A stretch of 64,000 nt of DNA from Bacteroidota bacterium. Its GTDB lineage: Bacteria > Bacteroidota > Bacteroidia > Flavobacteriales > Weeksellaceae. The position numbers and the translations under genes are program-made. The stretch covers positions 124,001 to 188,000 of the forward strand of contig JAEXBS010000043.1 of assembly GCA_023393915.1 (NCBI GenBank). The letters run 5' to 3'. Positions 50,890 to 60,159 of this stretch are shown in pieces. The notes under the pieces were generated by a model that saw only the letters and a program-made list of their open reading frames with translations, searched no databases and was not told where the DNA came from. The stretch's first letter is position 1, and each line of letters starts with the position of its first letter.

Positions 50890-51507
50890 TTAGAATTTAA
50901 AATTAAGACTTAAGCCCGCTTTTGAACCTTGAACAGCCAGTGGATCGTAAATGACCGTAGGGCTTAAAGCAAGATCCGGATCATTTCGCTGATCAAAAAG
51001 ATGCGCATCCACAACGGCATCCATAATATTTAAGATATAAACCAGACCGGTTATAGCAACGGAATAATCTCGCTGTCGCTTCATTCGGTCTTGGGTTCTT
51101 CCTAAGGCTTCTTTCGTAATTCCAGGAATGTCAGAGAATTCGTGAGGCAGGCCATTAAGCTGCGCAATGTAAGCCTCTCGATAGCGCTTGTATTGCTTAT
51201 CATTGTATAGCGTAACCCCTACTCCAGTACCTATAGCTCCCCAAACAATAGGGATTTTCCAATACTTCCGGTTGTAATACTGTCCAAGGCCGGGAAGCAC
51301 AGCAGAATACAATCCTGCCTTGGTTGGATTGTATTTGGGCCGCTCTATAGTATTAGCCTTTTCAATATCTTCTAATACCGCGTCCGTGCCTTTAATGGTA
51401 TCTGTAACTGCCTGATCCGTAGAGGACCTAATAGTATCATTAGTAGTTACTTGAGCGCTAAACCCAAGGGAAAATAAAACAAAGAAAAAAAGTAAAGTAG
51501 TTCGCAT
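50890..51507 (-). CDS. DUF5683 family exported protein
   Basis: A 205-residue protein with a signal peptide (about 1-18), a Thr/Asp-rich linker, and the DUF5683 core: NPTKAGLYSAVLPGLGQYYNRKYWKIPIVWGAIG (read in pieces), with two hydrophobic segments and MKRQRDYSVAITG. The family sits between parB and dapB throughout Flavobacteriia and has no known function. The ATG overlaps the parB stop by one base (TAATG), so its translation is coupled to ParB. Location is probably the inner membrane or envelope. Confidence 0.88.
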   Translation of the reverse strand: MRTTLLFFFVLFSLGFSAQVTTNDTIRSSTDQAVTDTIKGTDAVLEDIEKANTIERPKYNPTKAGLYSAVLPGLGQYYNRKYWKIPIVWGAIGTGVGVTLYNDKQYKRYREAYIAQLNGLPHEFSDIPGITKEALGRTQDRMKRQRDYSVAITGLVYILNIMDAVVDAHLFDQRNDPDLALSPTVIYDPLAVQGSKAGLSLNFKF

Positions 51508-52394
51508 TAGCTAAAATGAGAAAGGATGGCTTCTAATTCTTTCTCGTCTTTAAAATCCAGAATAATTTTCCCTTTTCGACCTCCCGAAAGGGATTTGATT
51601 TCAACCTTCACATCCAAAGTATCTGAAAGTCTCTTCTGCGCTTTTTTAAGTTCATTGGAAAGCGGTTTCTTTTCTTTTACTGAAGTACTTTTTGGAGATT
51701 TCAAATTAGCGGCTAATTGCTCCGATTGTCTCACATTAAGACCCTCTTTTAAAATGGTTTCAAAGAGTCTTTTCTGATCCTCTTCCTCTTCCAAGCTAAG
51801 TACGGCACGTCCATGTCCCGCAGAAATAACTCCACTTCGAATTGCATTTTGAACATCAGGACTCAGTTTTAAGAGTCGAATGGAATTGGTAATAGTGCTT
51901 CGCTCTTTTCCTACCCTTTGACTTAAGTTCTCTTGAGTCATCCCAATCTCATCCAAAAGTCTTTGGTAGGTAAGTGCGATTTCAATAGAATCTAAATCTT
52001 CTCTTTGAATGTTTTCGACAAGCGCCATTTCTAATAGCTCTTGATCATTCACCAGTCGAATATAAGCAGGTATCGTTTTAAGACCTGCCAATTTAGAGGC
52101 CCGGTAACGACGTTCTCCAGAAATAATTTCGTAGCGATCCGCATCTTTTCTTACCGTGATGGGCTGAATCACTCCTAGAGCTTTTATGCTCATAGATAAA
52201 TCTTCTAAAGCCTTTTCATCAAAATAAGTTCTAGGTTGCGTTGCATTAGGGTATATGTTTTCAATAGGAACTTCAACAATCTGTCCAACAAAAATTTCAG
52301 CCCCTTGATCAGTTGCTGAATTTATTGACACAGCAGACTCGGCATTTAAAATCGCACCAAGCCCTCTTCCCATAGCTCTTTTTTTATCTTTCAA
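51507..52394 (-). CDS. parB: Chromosome-partitioning protein ParB
   Basis: A CTP-dependent clamp that loads at parS sites. The 295-residue protein has the ParB/Sulfiredoxin-like N-domain (IENIYPNATQPRTYFDE, then SGERRYRASKLAGL with the GERRYR CTP box), the helix-turn-helix DNA-binding domain (QENLSQRVGKERSTITNSIRLL) and a C-terminal dimerisation domain. It starts GRGLGAILN, typical. Its ATG is within the parA coding end (11-base overlap). I saw no parS-like 16-mer near it. Confidence 0.96.
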   Translation of the reverse strand: MKDKKRAMGRGLGAILNAESAVSINSATDQGAEIFVGQIVEVPIENIYPNATQPRTYFDEKALEDLSMSIKALGVIQPITVRKDADRYEIISGERRYRASKLAGLKTIPAYIRLVNDQELLEMALVENIQREDLDSIEIALTYQRLLDEIGMTQENLSQRVGKERSTITNSIRLLKLSPDVQNAIRSGVISAGHGRAVLSLEEEEDQKRLFETILKEGLNVRQSEQLAANLKSPKSTSVKEKKPLSNELKKAQKRLSDTLDVKVEIKSLSGGRKGKIILDFKDEKELEAILSHFS

Positions 52395-53181
52395 CTTCTT
52401 CTTTTTTAGTATTAGGTTCGAGATTTTCGTTCTTTAATATCACCTCCTCTGCTAGTTGGATGTATTGAATCGCTCCTTTGCTTTCTGCATCGTACATCAA
52501 AATACTTTCACCAAAACTTGGTGCTTCACTTAATCTCACATTTCTAGCAATAATGGTATCAAACACCATTTCTGGAAAATGAGAATTCACTTCTTCTACC
52601 ACTTGATTGGAAAGTCGAAGTCTGGAATCATACATGGTTAGTAAAAGTCCTTCAATATCCAAGTCCGGATTGTGAATTTTTTGAACATTTTTAATGGTAT
52701 TGAGTAGCTTCCCAAGTCCTTCCAGGGCAAAATATTCACACTGAATCGGTATAATCACCGAATCTGCCGCAGTCAATGCATTTACCGTGATAAGCCCAAG
52801 ACTAGGAGCACAATCAATTATAATATAATCGTACTGCTCTTTAATCGATTTAAGGGAATTGCGAAGCATGTATTCACGCTTCGTTTTATCTACTAGTTCT
52901 ATTTCTGCTGCTACTAAATCAATATGGGAAGGAACGATATCCAAATTGGGTGAGGTGGTTCTTTGAATACATTGTTCCACTTGAGCACTATGCTCAAGAA
53001 GATTGTAGGTCGAATACTGAACTTCCTCAACTCCTAAACCTGATGTGGCATTGGCCTGAGGATCTGCATCGATGAGCAGGATCCGCTTCTCAAGTACCCC
53101 CAAAGCTGCAGCTAAATTAACTGCGGTTGTGGTTTTTCCTACACCCCCTTTTTGATTTGCAACTCCTATGATTTTAGCCAT
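52384..53181 (-). CDS. parA: Chromosome-partitioning ATPase ParA (Soj)
   Basis: A 265-residue P-loop ATPase that moves or anchors the ParB-parS complex. The deviant Walker A is KGGVGKTTT with the signature Lys, and DCAPSLGL and RLRLSNQVVEEV are present. It is the first gene of the parA-parB-DUF5683-dapB-lepB-wbqC series. About 110 bases upstream, behind tonB, lies a hairpin made of two inverted DnaA-box-like 9-mers. A TATTTTTG -7-like element is at 53201-53208 (minus). Confidence 0.96.
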   Translation of the reverse strand: MAKIIGVANQKGGVGKTTTAVNLAAALGVLEKRILLIDADPQANATSGLGVEEVQYSTYNLLEHSAQVEQCIQRTTSPNLDIVPSHIDLVAAEIELVDKTKREYMLRNSLKSIKEQYDYIIIDCAPSLGLITVNALTAADSVIIPIQCEYFALEGLGKLLNTIKNVQKIHNPDLDIEGLLLTMYDSRLRLSNQVVEEVNSHFPEMVFDTIIARNVRLSEAPSFGESILMYDAESKGAIQYIQLAEEVILKNENLEPNTKKEEVER

Positions 53182-53281
53182 CTTGCTTTTTATTAATCTT
53201 CAAAAATACACTTTTTTTACTCTGTGCCTAATTTCGCTGAGCCGAGCTCTAATCAATCTATTGAAATACAGTAGTTTATTA

Positions 53282-53324
53282 TTCAAAAAAATTATCCACA
53301 ACCCGGAAAGAATTGTGGATAATT
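53282..53324 (-). terminator. Terminator after tonB, built from two inverted DnaA-box matches
   Basis: AATTATCCACAA (53290-53301) pairs perfectly with TTGTGGATAATT (53313-53324), 12 bp; TTTTTTTG follows on the minus strand. Each arm contains TTATCCACA, the consensus DnaA box, in opposite orientations. It serves tonB as a terminator; a second role at this parAB-proximal spot is possible. Confidence 0.8.
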
Positions 53325-53341
53325 CACTTCAATAAAGGAGC

Positions 53342-54181
53342 TTACTCAAACTGCATTGAGACCGGAAAATTAAAATAACTTCTTACGGCTTTTCCACCCA
53401 CTTTTGCCGGCTGCCATTTCCCTCTAATTGAGCGAACGGTTCTCTCCGCTTCTTTATTGAACTTTTCACTAGGGCCGCTAGCTTTCACATGACTTAAAGA
53501 TCCATCTTTTTCAATCACGAAAACAACGCTCGTTTTATAAAGTTCCCCGGTATTTTCGAAAGCGCTTGTATTAAATCGTTGAACTACTTGATTTCTAAAC
53601 TGATCAATTCCTCCTTTATACAGCGCTTTTTCATCCACTAAAGTCATGACTTCATTAGACTCTGGGGGCGAGATCACCTTTTCTTCTGTGGGCTCAGAAG
53701 CTCCGGGAGAAACTTCGGGTCCGGGAGCTACCAAAGGAGGAGTCGCGGTAATTTCCTTGCCTGCTGATGTTTCCACAGAGGCCAGTGCATTGCTGAGCTC
53801 TTCCTTTGCAATAGGCTGCTTCTCCTTGACTACTTCCCTTTTTGGTATAGGTACTGAAGTATCAACGGTCTTTATTTTATCTGCAGGTACGGATAAAGTC
53901 TTCGGAGGGTCCTTTTTTTCCACAGGACTTACCGGATCGATCATGACCCAAGAAGAAGGCGTCACATTTTCTGTAGCTGACTCCGTATTATTAAAAGAAT
54001 TTGAAAGTATAAAAGGAATCATAATAGCCAAGGTAGCCGCACCAACTCCAATAATAAGAGCACGGGTTACTATTTCTTGATACTCGCTTCTCATGGCATA
54101 GGCGCCATAAGATTTGTTTCGGTTTTGGAACACTACTTCATCCAAAGAGCTCCTGGAGGAAGAAACTATCATCTTTTTCAT
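53342..54181 (-). CDS. TonB-family energy transducer
   Basis: Couples inner-membrane proton-motive force to outer-membrane TonB-dependent receptors such as SusC. I chose the start at 54181 (279 residues), which begins MKKMIVSSSRSSLDEVVFQN; earlier frames have no fitting start. A membrane helix (about 39-60) is followed by a Pro/Glu-rich periplasmic spacer (about 75-175) and the TonB C-terminal domain (about 195-279: TSVVFVIEKDGSLSHVKASGP, RSIRGKWQPAKVGGKAVRSYFNFPVSM). It stands alone and ends in the DnaA-box-containing terminator. Genomes of this group carry several TonB genes, so the partner receptor is unknown. Confidence 0.9.
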   Translation of the reverse strand: MKKMIVSSSRSSLDEVVFQNRNKSYGAYAMRSEYQEIVTRALIIGVGAATLAIMIPFILSNSFNNTESATENVTPSSWVMIDPVSPVEKKDPPKTLSVPADKIKTVDTSVPIPKREVVKEKQPIAKEELSNALASVETSAGKEITATPPLVAPGPEVSPGASEPTEEKVISPPESNEVMTLVDEKALYKGGIDQFRNQVVQRFNTSAFENTGELYKTSVVFVIEKDGSLSHVKASGPSEKFNKEAERTVRSIRGKWQPAKVGGKAVRSYFNFPVSMQFE

Positions 54182-54439
54182 ATCGATTGTAGGTATTTGG
54201 TTAAAATATAAACTAGAGAGAATTTCCATATTCACCTTACTAGCTTGTATATACCTACCATATCTCAACAAGAATGCCAAACCAATAGCTATTTGCTATC
54301 CATATCAAAAATTAGATACAAATTTACTATTCACAGCTTAGCAAATAAAGATCATGCGATCCACGATTCCACAAATAAATTGCGCATCGTGAAAACTACC
54401 TAACTACAAGCACTACTAAAAAAAAGCCTAATTGATTGC

Positions 54440-54480
54440 ATAAAAAAGCCTCCAACCGCGAATTATCGGTTGAAGGCTTT
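54440..54480 (-). terminator. Intrinsic terminator after purA (minus strand)
   Basis: AAAGCCT and CAACCG (54445-54458) pair with CGGTTG and AGGCTTT (54467-54480) around a one-base mismatch; TTTTTTATG follows on the minus strand. Confidence 0.85.
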
Positions 54481-54502
54481 ATTTTAAGTAGTAGAGTAAC
54501 TT

Positions 54503-55789
54503 TTAAAAAAGTTCTTTTCTTATAATGTTCTGGCTACGCTCCGGTCCTACAGAAACCAAATAAACATTGATTCCTAAGTACTCTTCAATGAACTCAATGT
54601 ATTTTTTCGCGTTGGTAGGGAGTTCATCGTAGGTACGAGCATGCGAAATATCTTCTTCCCAACCTTCAAGATGCTCATAAATAGGTTTGTATTTTGCAAG
54701 CTTCGTCGTAGACGAAGTGAAATAATCAATCTTTTTACCGTCCTCTGTTTCGTAATGCGTTACGATTTTTAGTGGCTGGATCCCAGAAAGAACATCGAGT
54801 TTCGTGATAACAAGATTGTTAATCCCATTAATCATGCACGCATGTTTTAATGAAACCAGGTCAAGCCATCCCGTTCTTCTTGGACGACCTGTGGTAGCTC
54901 CAAATTCATTACCTACTTTTCGCATACGCTCGCCGATTTCATCATTGAGCTCAGAAGGGAAAGGTCCATTCCCTACTCTTGTGGTGTAGGCTTTTGAAAC
55001 GCCAATTAAGTTTTCAAGTGCAGTCGGAGGAACTCCTGCTCCCGCACAAACTCCTCCGGTGGAAGGTGAAGAGGAAGTCACATAAGGATAAGTTCCAAAA
55101 TCCACATCAAGCATTAAGGCCTGCGCTCCTTCAAAAAGAACGTTCTTCCCAGCTTTGATCGCTTCATTCAATTCTACTTCAGTATCGACAATCCGGTCTT
55201 TTAATCGCTCACCTAAAGCTAGAAACTCGTTGTATATTTCTTCAAAATCAAGTGTTGGCTTTTCAAAATACTTATCAAAAAGTGCATTTTTAACCCTTAG
55301 ATTTTTTTCAATTTTCTCTTTTAAAACCTCTGGATTCAATAAGTCGATCATTCGGATTCCAACACGAGCAATCTTGTCTTCATAACAAGGACCAATCCCT
55401 TTTTTGGTCGTTCCGATTTCGGTTCCTCCTTGTTCTTCTTCTCGGTAAGTATCCAGAAGGATGTGGTACGGCATGATAACATGAGCTCTTCTTGAGATCA
55501 CAACATGATCCGTTTTCATTCCTTTGCTTTCAAGTTGTTCAATTTCTCTAATAAAAGATTTAGGGTTCACCACTACTCCATTAGCAATGATGCATTTTCC
55601 TTTGCACTGAAGCACTCCAGAAGGAAGCAAGTGAAGAACAAACTTTTCATCGCCTACATAAACGGTATGTCCCGCGTTATCACCACCTTGGTAACGTACA
55701 ACATAATCGGACTTAGCACTTAAAACATCCGTAATTTTACCTTTTCCTTCATCTCCGTACTGAAGACCTACGACCACATATGTAGACAT
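54503..55789 (-). CDS. purA: Adenylosuccinate synthetase
   Basis: First step from IMP to AMP, using GTP and aspartate. The true ATG is at 55789 (428 residues); the triplet at 55795 is TTG and not preferred. The N-terminal VVVGLQYGDEGKGKITD holds the GTP P-loop and catalytic Asp, then DNAGHTVYVG with the catalytic His, the GTTKKGIGPCYEDK loop and GATTGRPRRTGWLDL near the C-terminus. A clear promoter lies upstream and a terminator downstream, so it is a single unit, divergent from hpt-adk-obgE. Confidence 0.97.
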   Translation of the reverse strand: MSTYVVVGLQYGDEGKGKITDVLSAKSDYVVRYQGGDNAGHTVYVGDEKFVLHLLPSGVLQCKGKCIIANGVVVNPKSFIREIEQLESKGMKTDHVVISRRAHVIMPYHILLDTYREEEQGGTEIGTTKKGIGPCYEDKIARVGIRMIDLLNPEVLKEKIEKNLRVKNALFDKYFEKPTLDFEEIYNEFLALGERLKDRIVDTEVELNEAIKAGKNVLFEGAQALMLDVDFGTYPYVTSSSPSTGGVCAGAGVPPTALENLIGVSKAYTTRVGNGPFPSELNDEIGERMRKVGNEFGATTGRPRRTGWLDLVSLKHACMINGINNLVITKLDVLSGIQPLKIVTHYETEDGKKIDYFTSSTTKLAKYKPIYEHLEGWEEDISHARTYDELPTNAKKYIEFIEEYLGINVYLVSVGPERSQNIIRKELF

Positions 55790-55815
55790 AAACAATTAGA
55801 TTTTTTTGATTCGCA

Positions 55816-55847
55816 CAAATTTAGCTCTTAAATAAAAGGTGCACAAA
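55816..55847 (-). promoter_or_regulatory. Bacteroidota-type promoter of purA
   Basis: On the minus strand TTTG (55847-55844), 20-base spacer, TAAATTTG (55823-55816). It lies 27 bases before the purA ATG. Confidence 0.75.
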
Positions 55848-56019
55848 CCGTAAGCACACATTTTTTCAAAATCCTTTATTAAACCACTACTAATCCTTTA
55901 TTACAGATACATAAAAATAATAGAAAAGTTATCTTCTCCCCCTTTTAAATCCTCTACTTTTATAAAGAAAAACTCAAGCTCACAAAAAATTAGTAAATTT
56001 GCATTTTGCTTCTAATTCA

Positions 56020-56574
56020 ATGAGTAGAATACAAATCCACGACAAAGAATTCGTGCCCTATTTAAAGCACGACGACATCCAAGAAATGATTAAATCCCTT
56101 GCCTTAAAGGTTTATGAGGATTATAAGGACGAAACTCCGGTATTTATCGGTGTACTAAATGGAGTTATTATGTTTTTCGCTGACTTCATGAAGTACTATC
56201 CAGGTCCTTGTGAAATCGCGTTTCTTCAAGTTAGTTCCTATTCAGGTACCCAAAGTACGGGAATAGTATACAAGAAAATGGAACTGACAAAAGAAGTAGA
56301 AGGAAGGCACATTATTCTTATGGAGGACATTGTCGATACTGGGGGCACCATTGAAAGTTTATTTGAATATTTCAAAAACACCCACAGACCGAAATCATTA
56401 AAAGTAGCTACCTTACTTTTAAAACCAGAAGTATTTAAAAAGAATTTTCAAATCGATTATGTTGCCAAGGAAATTCCAAACAAATTCGTTTTAGGTTACG
56501 GTCTAGATTACGATGAATTGGGACGCAATCTTCCAGACCTCTATCAGTTGGCTGAAGGAAGAATTAACCACTAG
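56020..56574 (+). CDS. hpt: Hypoxanthine phosphoribosyltransferase
   Basis: Salvages hypoxanthine and guanine to IMP and GMP using PRPP. The ATG at 56020 (184 residues) is preferred, since an upstream frame at 55999 would overlap TAAATTTG (55994-56001), the likely -7 box. Catalytic and PRPP features are VFIGVLNGVIMFFADF and ILMEDIVDTGGTIESLF (the PRPP loop), and the C-terminal FVLGYGLDYDELGRNLPDLY matches the family. It heads the hpt-adk-obgE run, with a 27-base gap to adk. Confidence 0.95.
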   Translation: MSRIQIHDKEFVPYLKHDDIQEMIKSLALKVYEDYKDETPVFIGVLNGVIMFFADFMKYYPGPCEIAFLQVSSYSGTQSTGIVYKKMELTKEVEGRHIILMEDIVDTGGTIESLFEYFKNTHRPKSLKVATLLLKPEVFKKNFQIDYVAKEIPNKFVLGYGLDYDELGRNLPDLYQLAEGRINH

Positions 56575-56601
56575 TAGTTAGAAATCAATTTTTTTATAGA
56601 T

Positions 56602-57189
56602 ATGATCAACATTGTACTTTTTGGTCCTCCGGGAAGTGGAAAAGGAACGCAGGCTCAAAACCTGATAGAAAAATTCAATTTAAAACAAATCTCTACTGGA
56701 GACTTGTTTCGTTACAACATCAAAAACGAAACGCCCCTAGGCACCCTTGCTAAATCCTACATGGACAAAGGAGAACTCGTTCCGGATCAAGTAACCATTG
56801 ATATGCTTACGGAAGAAGTTAAGAATTCTTCTCAGGCCAATGGAATTATTTTTGATGGTTTCCCTAGAACAGTAGAACAAACTCACGCCTTAGAAACGAT
56901 TGTAAAAGAAGTACTAAACGAACAGATCGATGTTTGCCTTTCGCTAATAGTTGAGGATGAAATTTTGGTAGAAAGATTATTGAAGAGAGGAGAAACTAGT
57001 GGAAGAAGCGACGATAGCAACGAAGAGATCATTCGCAACAGAATCCGTGAATACTACAAAAAAACTGCAGAAGTAGCGGAGCTTTATAAACAACAAGGAA
57101 AATACGTTGAAATAAACGGTGTAGGAGAAATTGATGAGATCTCTCAACTTCTCTTCAGCGAGATCGAAAAATTACCTAAAAAAGGTTAA
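56602..57189 (+). CDS. adk: Adenylate kinase
   Basis: Interconverts AMP, ATP and ADP. The 195-residue protein has the P-loop GPPGSGKGTQ, the AMP-binding ISTGDLFRYN and FDGFPRTVEQ, and a short LID (GETSGRSDDSNEEII) without zinc cysteines. That places it with the short-LID type rather than the zinc-type enzymes. Its position between hpt and obgE is common in Bacteroidota and groups nucleotide salvage with ribosome assembly. Confidence 0.96.
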   Translation: MINIVLFGPPGSGKGTQAQNLIEKFNLKQISTGDLFRYNIKNETPLGTLAKSYMDKGELVPDQVTIDMLTEEVKNSSQANGIIFDGFPRTVEQTHALETIVKEVLNEQIDVCLSLIVEDEILVERLLKRGETSGRSDDSNEEIIRNRIREYYKKTAEVAELYKQQGKYVEINGVGEIDEISQLLFSEIEKLPKKG

Positions 57190-57233
57190 TTAATTTCAAT
57201 TTATCCCCTGCCATAAGTAACTAAATAAGTAAT

Positions 57234-58217
57234 ATGTCCAATTTTGTAGATTACGTTAAAATTCATTGTAAGAGCGGGCACGGTGGTGCCGGTTCTGCCC
57301 ACCTGAGAAGGGAAAAATACATCCCTAAAGGAGGCCCTGATGGAGGAGACGGAGGAAGAGGAGGTCATATCATTATGCGGGGAAATGCCAATGAGTGGAC
57401 CCTTTTACCCCTTCGTTATACACGGCACGTGAAAGCTCCACGAGGGGAAAACGGGGGGAAAAACCAGCTTACAGGAGCCTATGGTGAAGACGTCTATATT
57501 GATGTTCCCATTGGAACCATTGCAAAAAATGAAGAAGGTGAAATCATCGCTGAAATCCTAGAAGATAAGCAAGAAATCATCATCATGGAAGGGGGCAAAG
57601 GTGGGCTTGGAAACGAGCACTTCAAATCCGCTACGAATCAAACGCCACGTTATGCCCAGCCCGGACTTCCAGGACAAGAAGGGTACGTGACTTTTGAGTT
57701 GAAAATACTTGCTGACGTTGGACTAGTAGGCTTCCCCAATGCGGGAAAATCCACACTCCTAGCTGCTGTTTCTGCCGCAAAACCAAAAATTGCAGATTAC
57801 GCATTTACCACCCTTACTCCTAACCTTGGAATTGTGAATTACCGAAACTACAAATCTTTCGTAATGGCCGACATTCCAGGAATCATTGAAGGAGCTGCAG
57901 AGGGCAAAGGATTAGGACATCGATTTTTAAGACATATTGAGAGAAATTCCATTCTACTTTTTCTCATTCCCGCTGATTCTCCCGATCATTTTGCAGAGTT
58001 TAAGATCTTAGAGAACGAACTTAAAGAATACAATCCTGAGCTGGTTGAAAAAGATTACATTATTTCCATCTCAAAATCCGACTTGCTTGATCAAGAATTA
58101 AAGGATGCGATTTCTAAAGAGTTTCCCGAGACAATAGAGCCATTGTTCATTTCAGGGGTAACTCAAGAAGGTCTAACCGAACTTAAAGACGTTATTTGGA
58201 AGAAACTGCACGGCTAA
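57234..58217 (+). CDS. obgE: GTPase ObgE/CgtA
   Basis: A GTPase that binds the large ribosomal subunit and links translation, growth and stress. The 327-residue protein has the Gly-rich Obg fold first (about 1-155, NFVDYVKIHCKSGHGGAGS, GGPDGGDGGRGGH), then the G domain with G1 GFPNAGKSTLL, G2/G3 around FTTLTPNLG and ADIPGIIEGAAEGKGLG, and the NKxD-type SKSDLL. The C-terminal Obg_C domain of some homologues is absent, as usual here. A 44-base gap follows adk. Confidence 0.96.
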   Translation: MSNFVDYVKIHCKSGHGGAGSAHLRREKYIPKGGPDGGDGGRGGHIIMRGNANEWTLLPLRYTRHVKAPRGENGGKNQLTGAYGEDVYIDVPIGTIAKNEEGEIIAEILEDKQEIIIMEGGKGGLGNEHFKSATNQTPRYAQPGLPGQEGYVTFELKILADVGLVGFPNAGKSTLLAAVSAAKPKIADYAFTTLTPNLGIVNYRNYKSFVMADIPGIIEGAAEGKGLGHRFLRHIERNSILLFLIPADSPDHFAEFKILENELKEYNPELVEKDYIISISKSDLLDQELKDAISKEFPETIEPLFISGVTQEGLTELKDVIWKKLHG

Positions 58218-58300
58218 GTTTCCCAAATAATAACCCTAGTCCTCGCACGACCCTTTTACTTGGGTATAATTATTGGTAGTAGTTTAACAAAACGAAGAAT

Positions 58301-58786
58301 ATGAAAGCGATACTACTACTGTTATTTAGTTCCTTTTTAATTTCGGGGTGTCAAAGTAACCTCCCACAGATTAAACAAATCACTTACGAGGCAGGTCCTT
58401 GCTTTGGCTTTTGCCCCATCTACAAAATGACTCTTTTAATGGACGGCTCTGCGGTAATTGAAGCGGAAAGATTCACTTTTACGAACCCCGAGTCTAACGA
58501 TTGGACGGACAAGGAAGCGGAAGGAACCTATAGAGCAACGATAAGTGAGGCTTCCATGAAAGACATTCTAGAGCAAATTAACCAGCTGAATCTTAAGGAA
58601 GGGAAGCAGAAATACGGAAACAGAAATATAACAGACCTTCCTACCGCCTATCTTACGATAGAATACCAGAACGCAGCGTCCGTACAAATTGAAGATTACG
58701 GAAAAGCAGGAACACCACAATTAAAAGCGCTCTACCAAACGCTTGAAAACCTTCGCCAGAGCGAAACATGGCAAAAAATGCAGTAA
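58301..58786 (+). CDS. DUF6438 family lipoprotein
   Basis: A 161-residue lipoprotein: lipobox ISGC (Cys about 17). The family core begins ITYEAGPCFGFCPIYKMTLLMDG, with its conserved paired Cys motif GPCFGxCPxY, and DGSAVIEAERF follows. It is thus an envelope protein with a probable disulfide; the function is unknown. It stands between obgE and the DEAD-box gene, same direction, with 83- and 97-base gaps, so it may have its own promoter. Confidence 0.82.
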   Translation: MKAILLLLFSSFLISGCQSNLPQIKQITYEAGPCFGFCPIYKMTLLMDGSAVIEAERFTFTNPESNDWTDKEAEGTYRATISEASMKDILEQINQLNLKEGKQKYGNRNITDLPTAYLTIEYQNAASVQIEDYGKAGTPQLKALYQTLENLRQSETWQKMQ

Positions 58787-58883
58787 TTAACCTCTACAAA
58801 GGTCTAAAAAAAATTACCGTACCTTTGCCGACTTTACTTTTTGAACCAAACTGGTCTCAAATTAAACTTAAATTCTAAAATTT

Positions 58884-60140
58884 TTGAAATTTACTGACTT
58901 AGATCTTATTGATCCTATATTAAAGGCCCTTGAATCTCAAGGCTACGAAACCCCCACCCCGATTCAAAGTAAGGCAATTCCGCCTATTTTAAAGGGACGT
59001 GACTTACTGGGGACGGCGCAAACCGGAACAGGTAAAACAGCTGCTTTTGCTATTCCTATCCTGCAAAGGCTAACCGAAAACGCAACAACTCAAAAAAGGA
59101 AAGGGATTAGAGCCCTAATTGTAACTCCTACAAGAGAACTTGCCATTCAAATCCAAGAAAACATCGAGGCTTACGGTGCCCACCTTCCCTTAAAAAACAT
59201 GGTGCTTTTTGGAGGGGTCAAGCAAGGACCTCAGGAAACGCAGTTAAGAAAGGGAGTCGACATTCTTGTCGCGACTCCAGGAAGACTGTTGGATTTAATT
59301 TCTCAAAGAATCATCTCACTGCGCGATATTGAAATCTTCGTTTTAGACGAAGCGGACCGAATGCTGGATATGGGTTTTGTTCACGACGTGAAACGAATCA
59401 TAAAACTCCTTCCCGAACAAAGACAAACCCTCCTCTTTTCAGCAACCTTTCCTGCCGAAATTCAAAATCTAGCTTCCAGCCTACTTAAGAATCCCGCAAG
59501 AGCGGAAGTAGCTCCTGTTTCTTCTACAGCGGACACAATTACTCAAGCAGTTTATTTTGTTGAAAAGGAAAACAAACTTTCACTATTAATCCATTTGCTT
59601 GAAGACCCGAAGTTAGACCAAGTCCTGGTTTTTGCTCGAACCAAGCATGGATCGGATAAGATTGCCAGAAAACTCACACAATCCCAAATACCAGCACAAG
59701 CCATTCACGGGAACAAATCCCAAAACGCAAGACAAAATGCGCTCAATGCCTTTAAAAACAAAGACATTCGTGTGCTTGTGGCTACTGATATTGCAGCCCG
59801 AGGAATTGATATTGAAGAACTGAAATACGTAGTGAATTTTGAACTCTCTGATGTCTCCGAAACCTACGTGCATAGAATTGGTAGAACCGGAAGAGCGGGC
59901 GCTAGTGGAAGTTCCATCTCTTTTGTTGATGGGCTCGATTTAATCAATCTTAAAAACACAGAAAAATTGATTGGAAAGAAAATCCCCGTGGTAACTGCGC
60001 ATCCGTTCCATACCGATGATTTGCAAATCGAAAAGAGAGATTCCAACAATAAGCCATTCACTCCTGGAAATAAACCCACAGGGAGAAAGGAAAACTCGAA
60101 TAGAAAACCAAAGAACAAAAGCTTTTTCAGAAAGAAATAA
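58884..60140 (+). CDS. DEAD-box RNA helicase, RhlE-like, with a TTG start
   Basis: An ATP-dependent RNA helicase for ribosome assembly or RNA decay. The 418-residue product begins at TTG 58884 (MKFTDLDLIDPIL), matching the family N-terminus. A stop lies five codons upstream at 58869-58871 and no ATG in between, so TTG is well supported. It has the Q motif (YETPTPIQ), motif I AQTGTGKTAA, motif II VLDEADRM, motif III FSATFP and motif VI HRIGRTGRAG. A basic low-complexity tail ends the protein (about 375-418). TACCTTTG at 58820-58827 is a possible -7 box, with no clear -33 partner. Confidence 0.93.
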   Translation: MKFTDLDLIDPILKALESQGYETPTPIQSKAIPPILKGRDLLGTAQTGTGKTAAFAIPILQRLTENATTQKRKGIRALIVTPTRELAIQIQENIEAYGAHLPLKNMVLFGGVKQGPQETQLRKGVDILVATPGRLLDLISQRIISLRDIEIFVLDEADRMLDMGFVHDVKRIIKLLPEQRQTLLFSATFPAEIQNLASSLLKNPARAEVAPVSSTADTITQAVYFVEKENKLSLLIHLLEDPKLDQVLVFARTKHGSDKIARKLTQSQIPAQAIHGNKSQNARQNALNAFKNKDIRVLVATDIAARGIDIEELKYVVNFELSDVSETYVHRIGRTGRAGASGSSISFVDGLDLINLKNTEKLIGKKIPVVTAHPFHTDDLQIEKRDSNNKPFTPGNKPTGRKENSNRKPKNKSFFRKK

Positions 60141-60159
60141 GCTTTAACGTAAGATAATA

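Noticed and set aside
51507..53181. parS site close to parAB
   Set aside because: I saw no 16-base palindrome resembling parS by eye; a motif search of the chromosome would be needed to place it.
55999..56019. Earlier start for hpt
   Set aside because: It would put translation start inside the TAAATTTG element; the ATG at 56020 fits homologues better.
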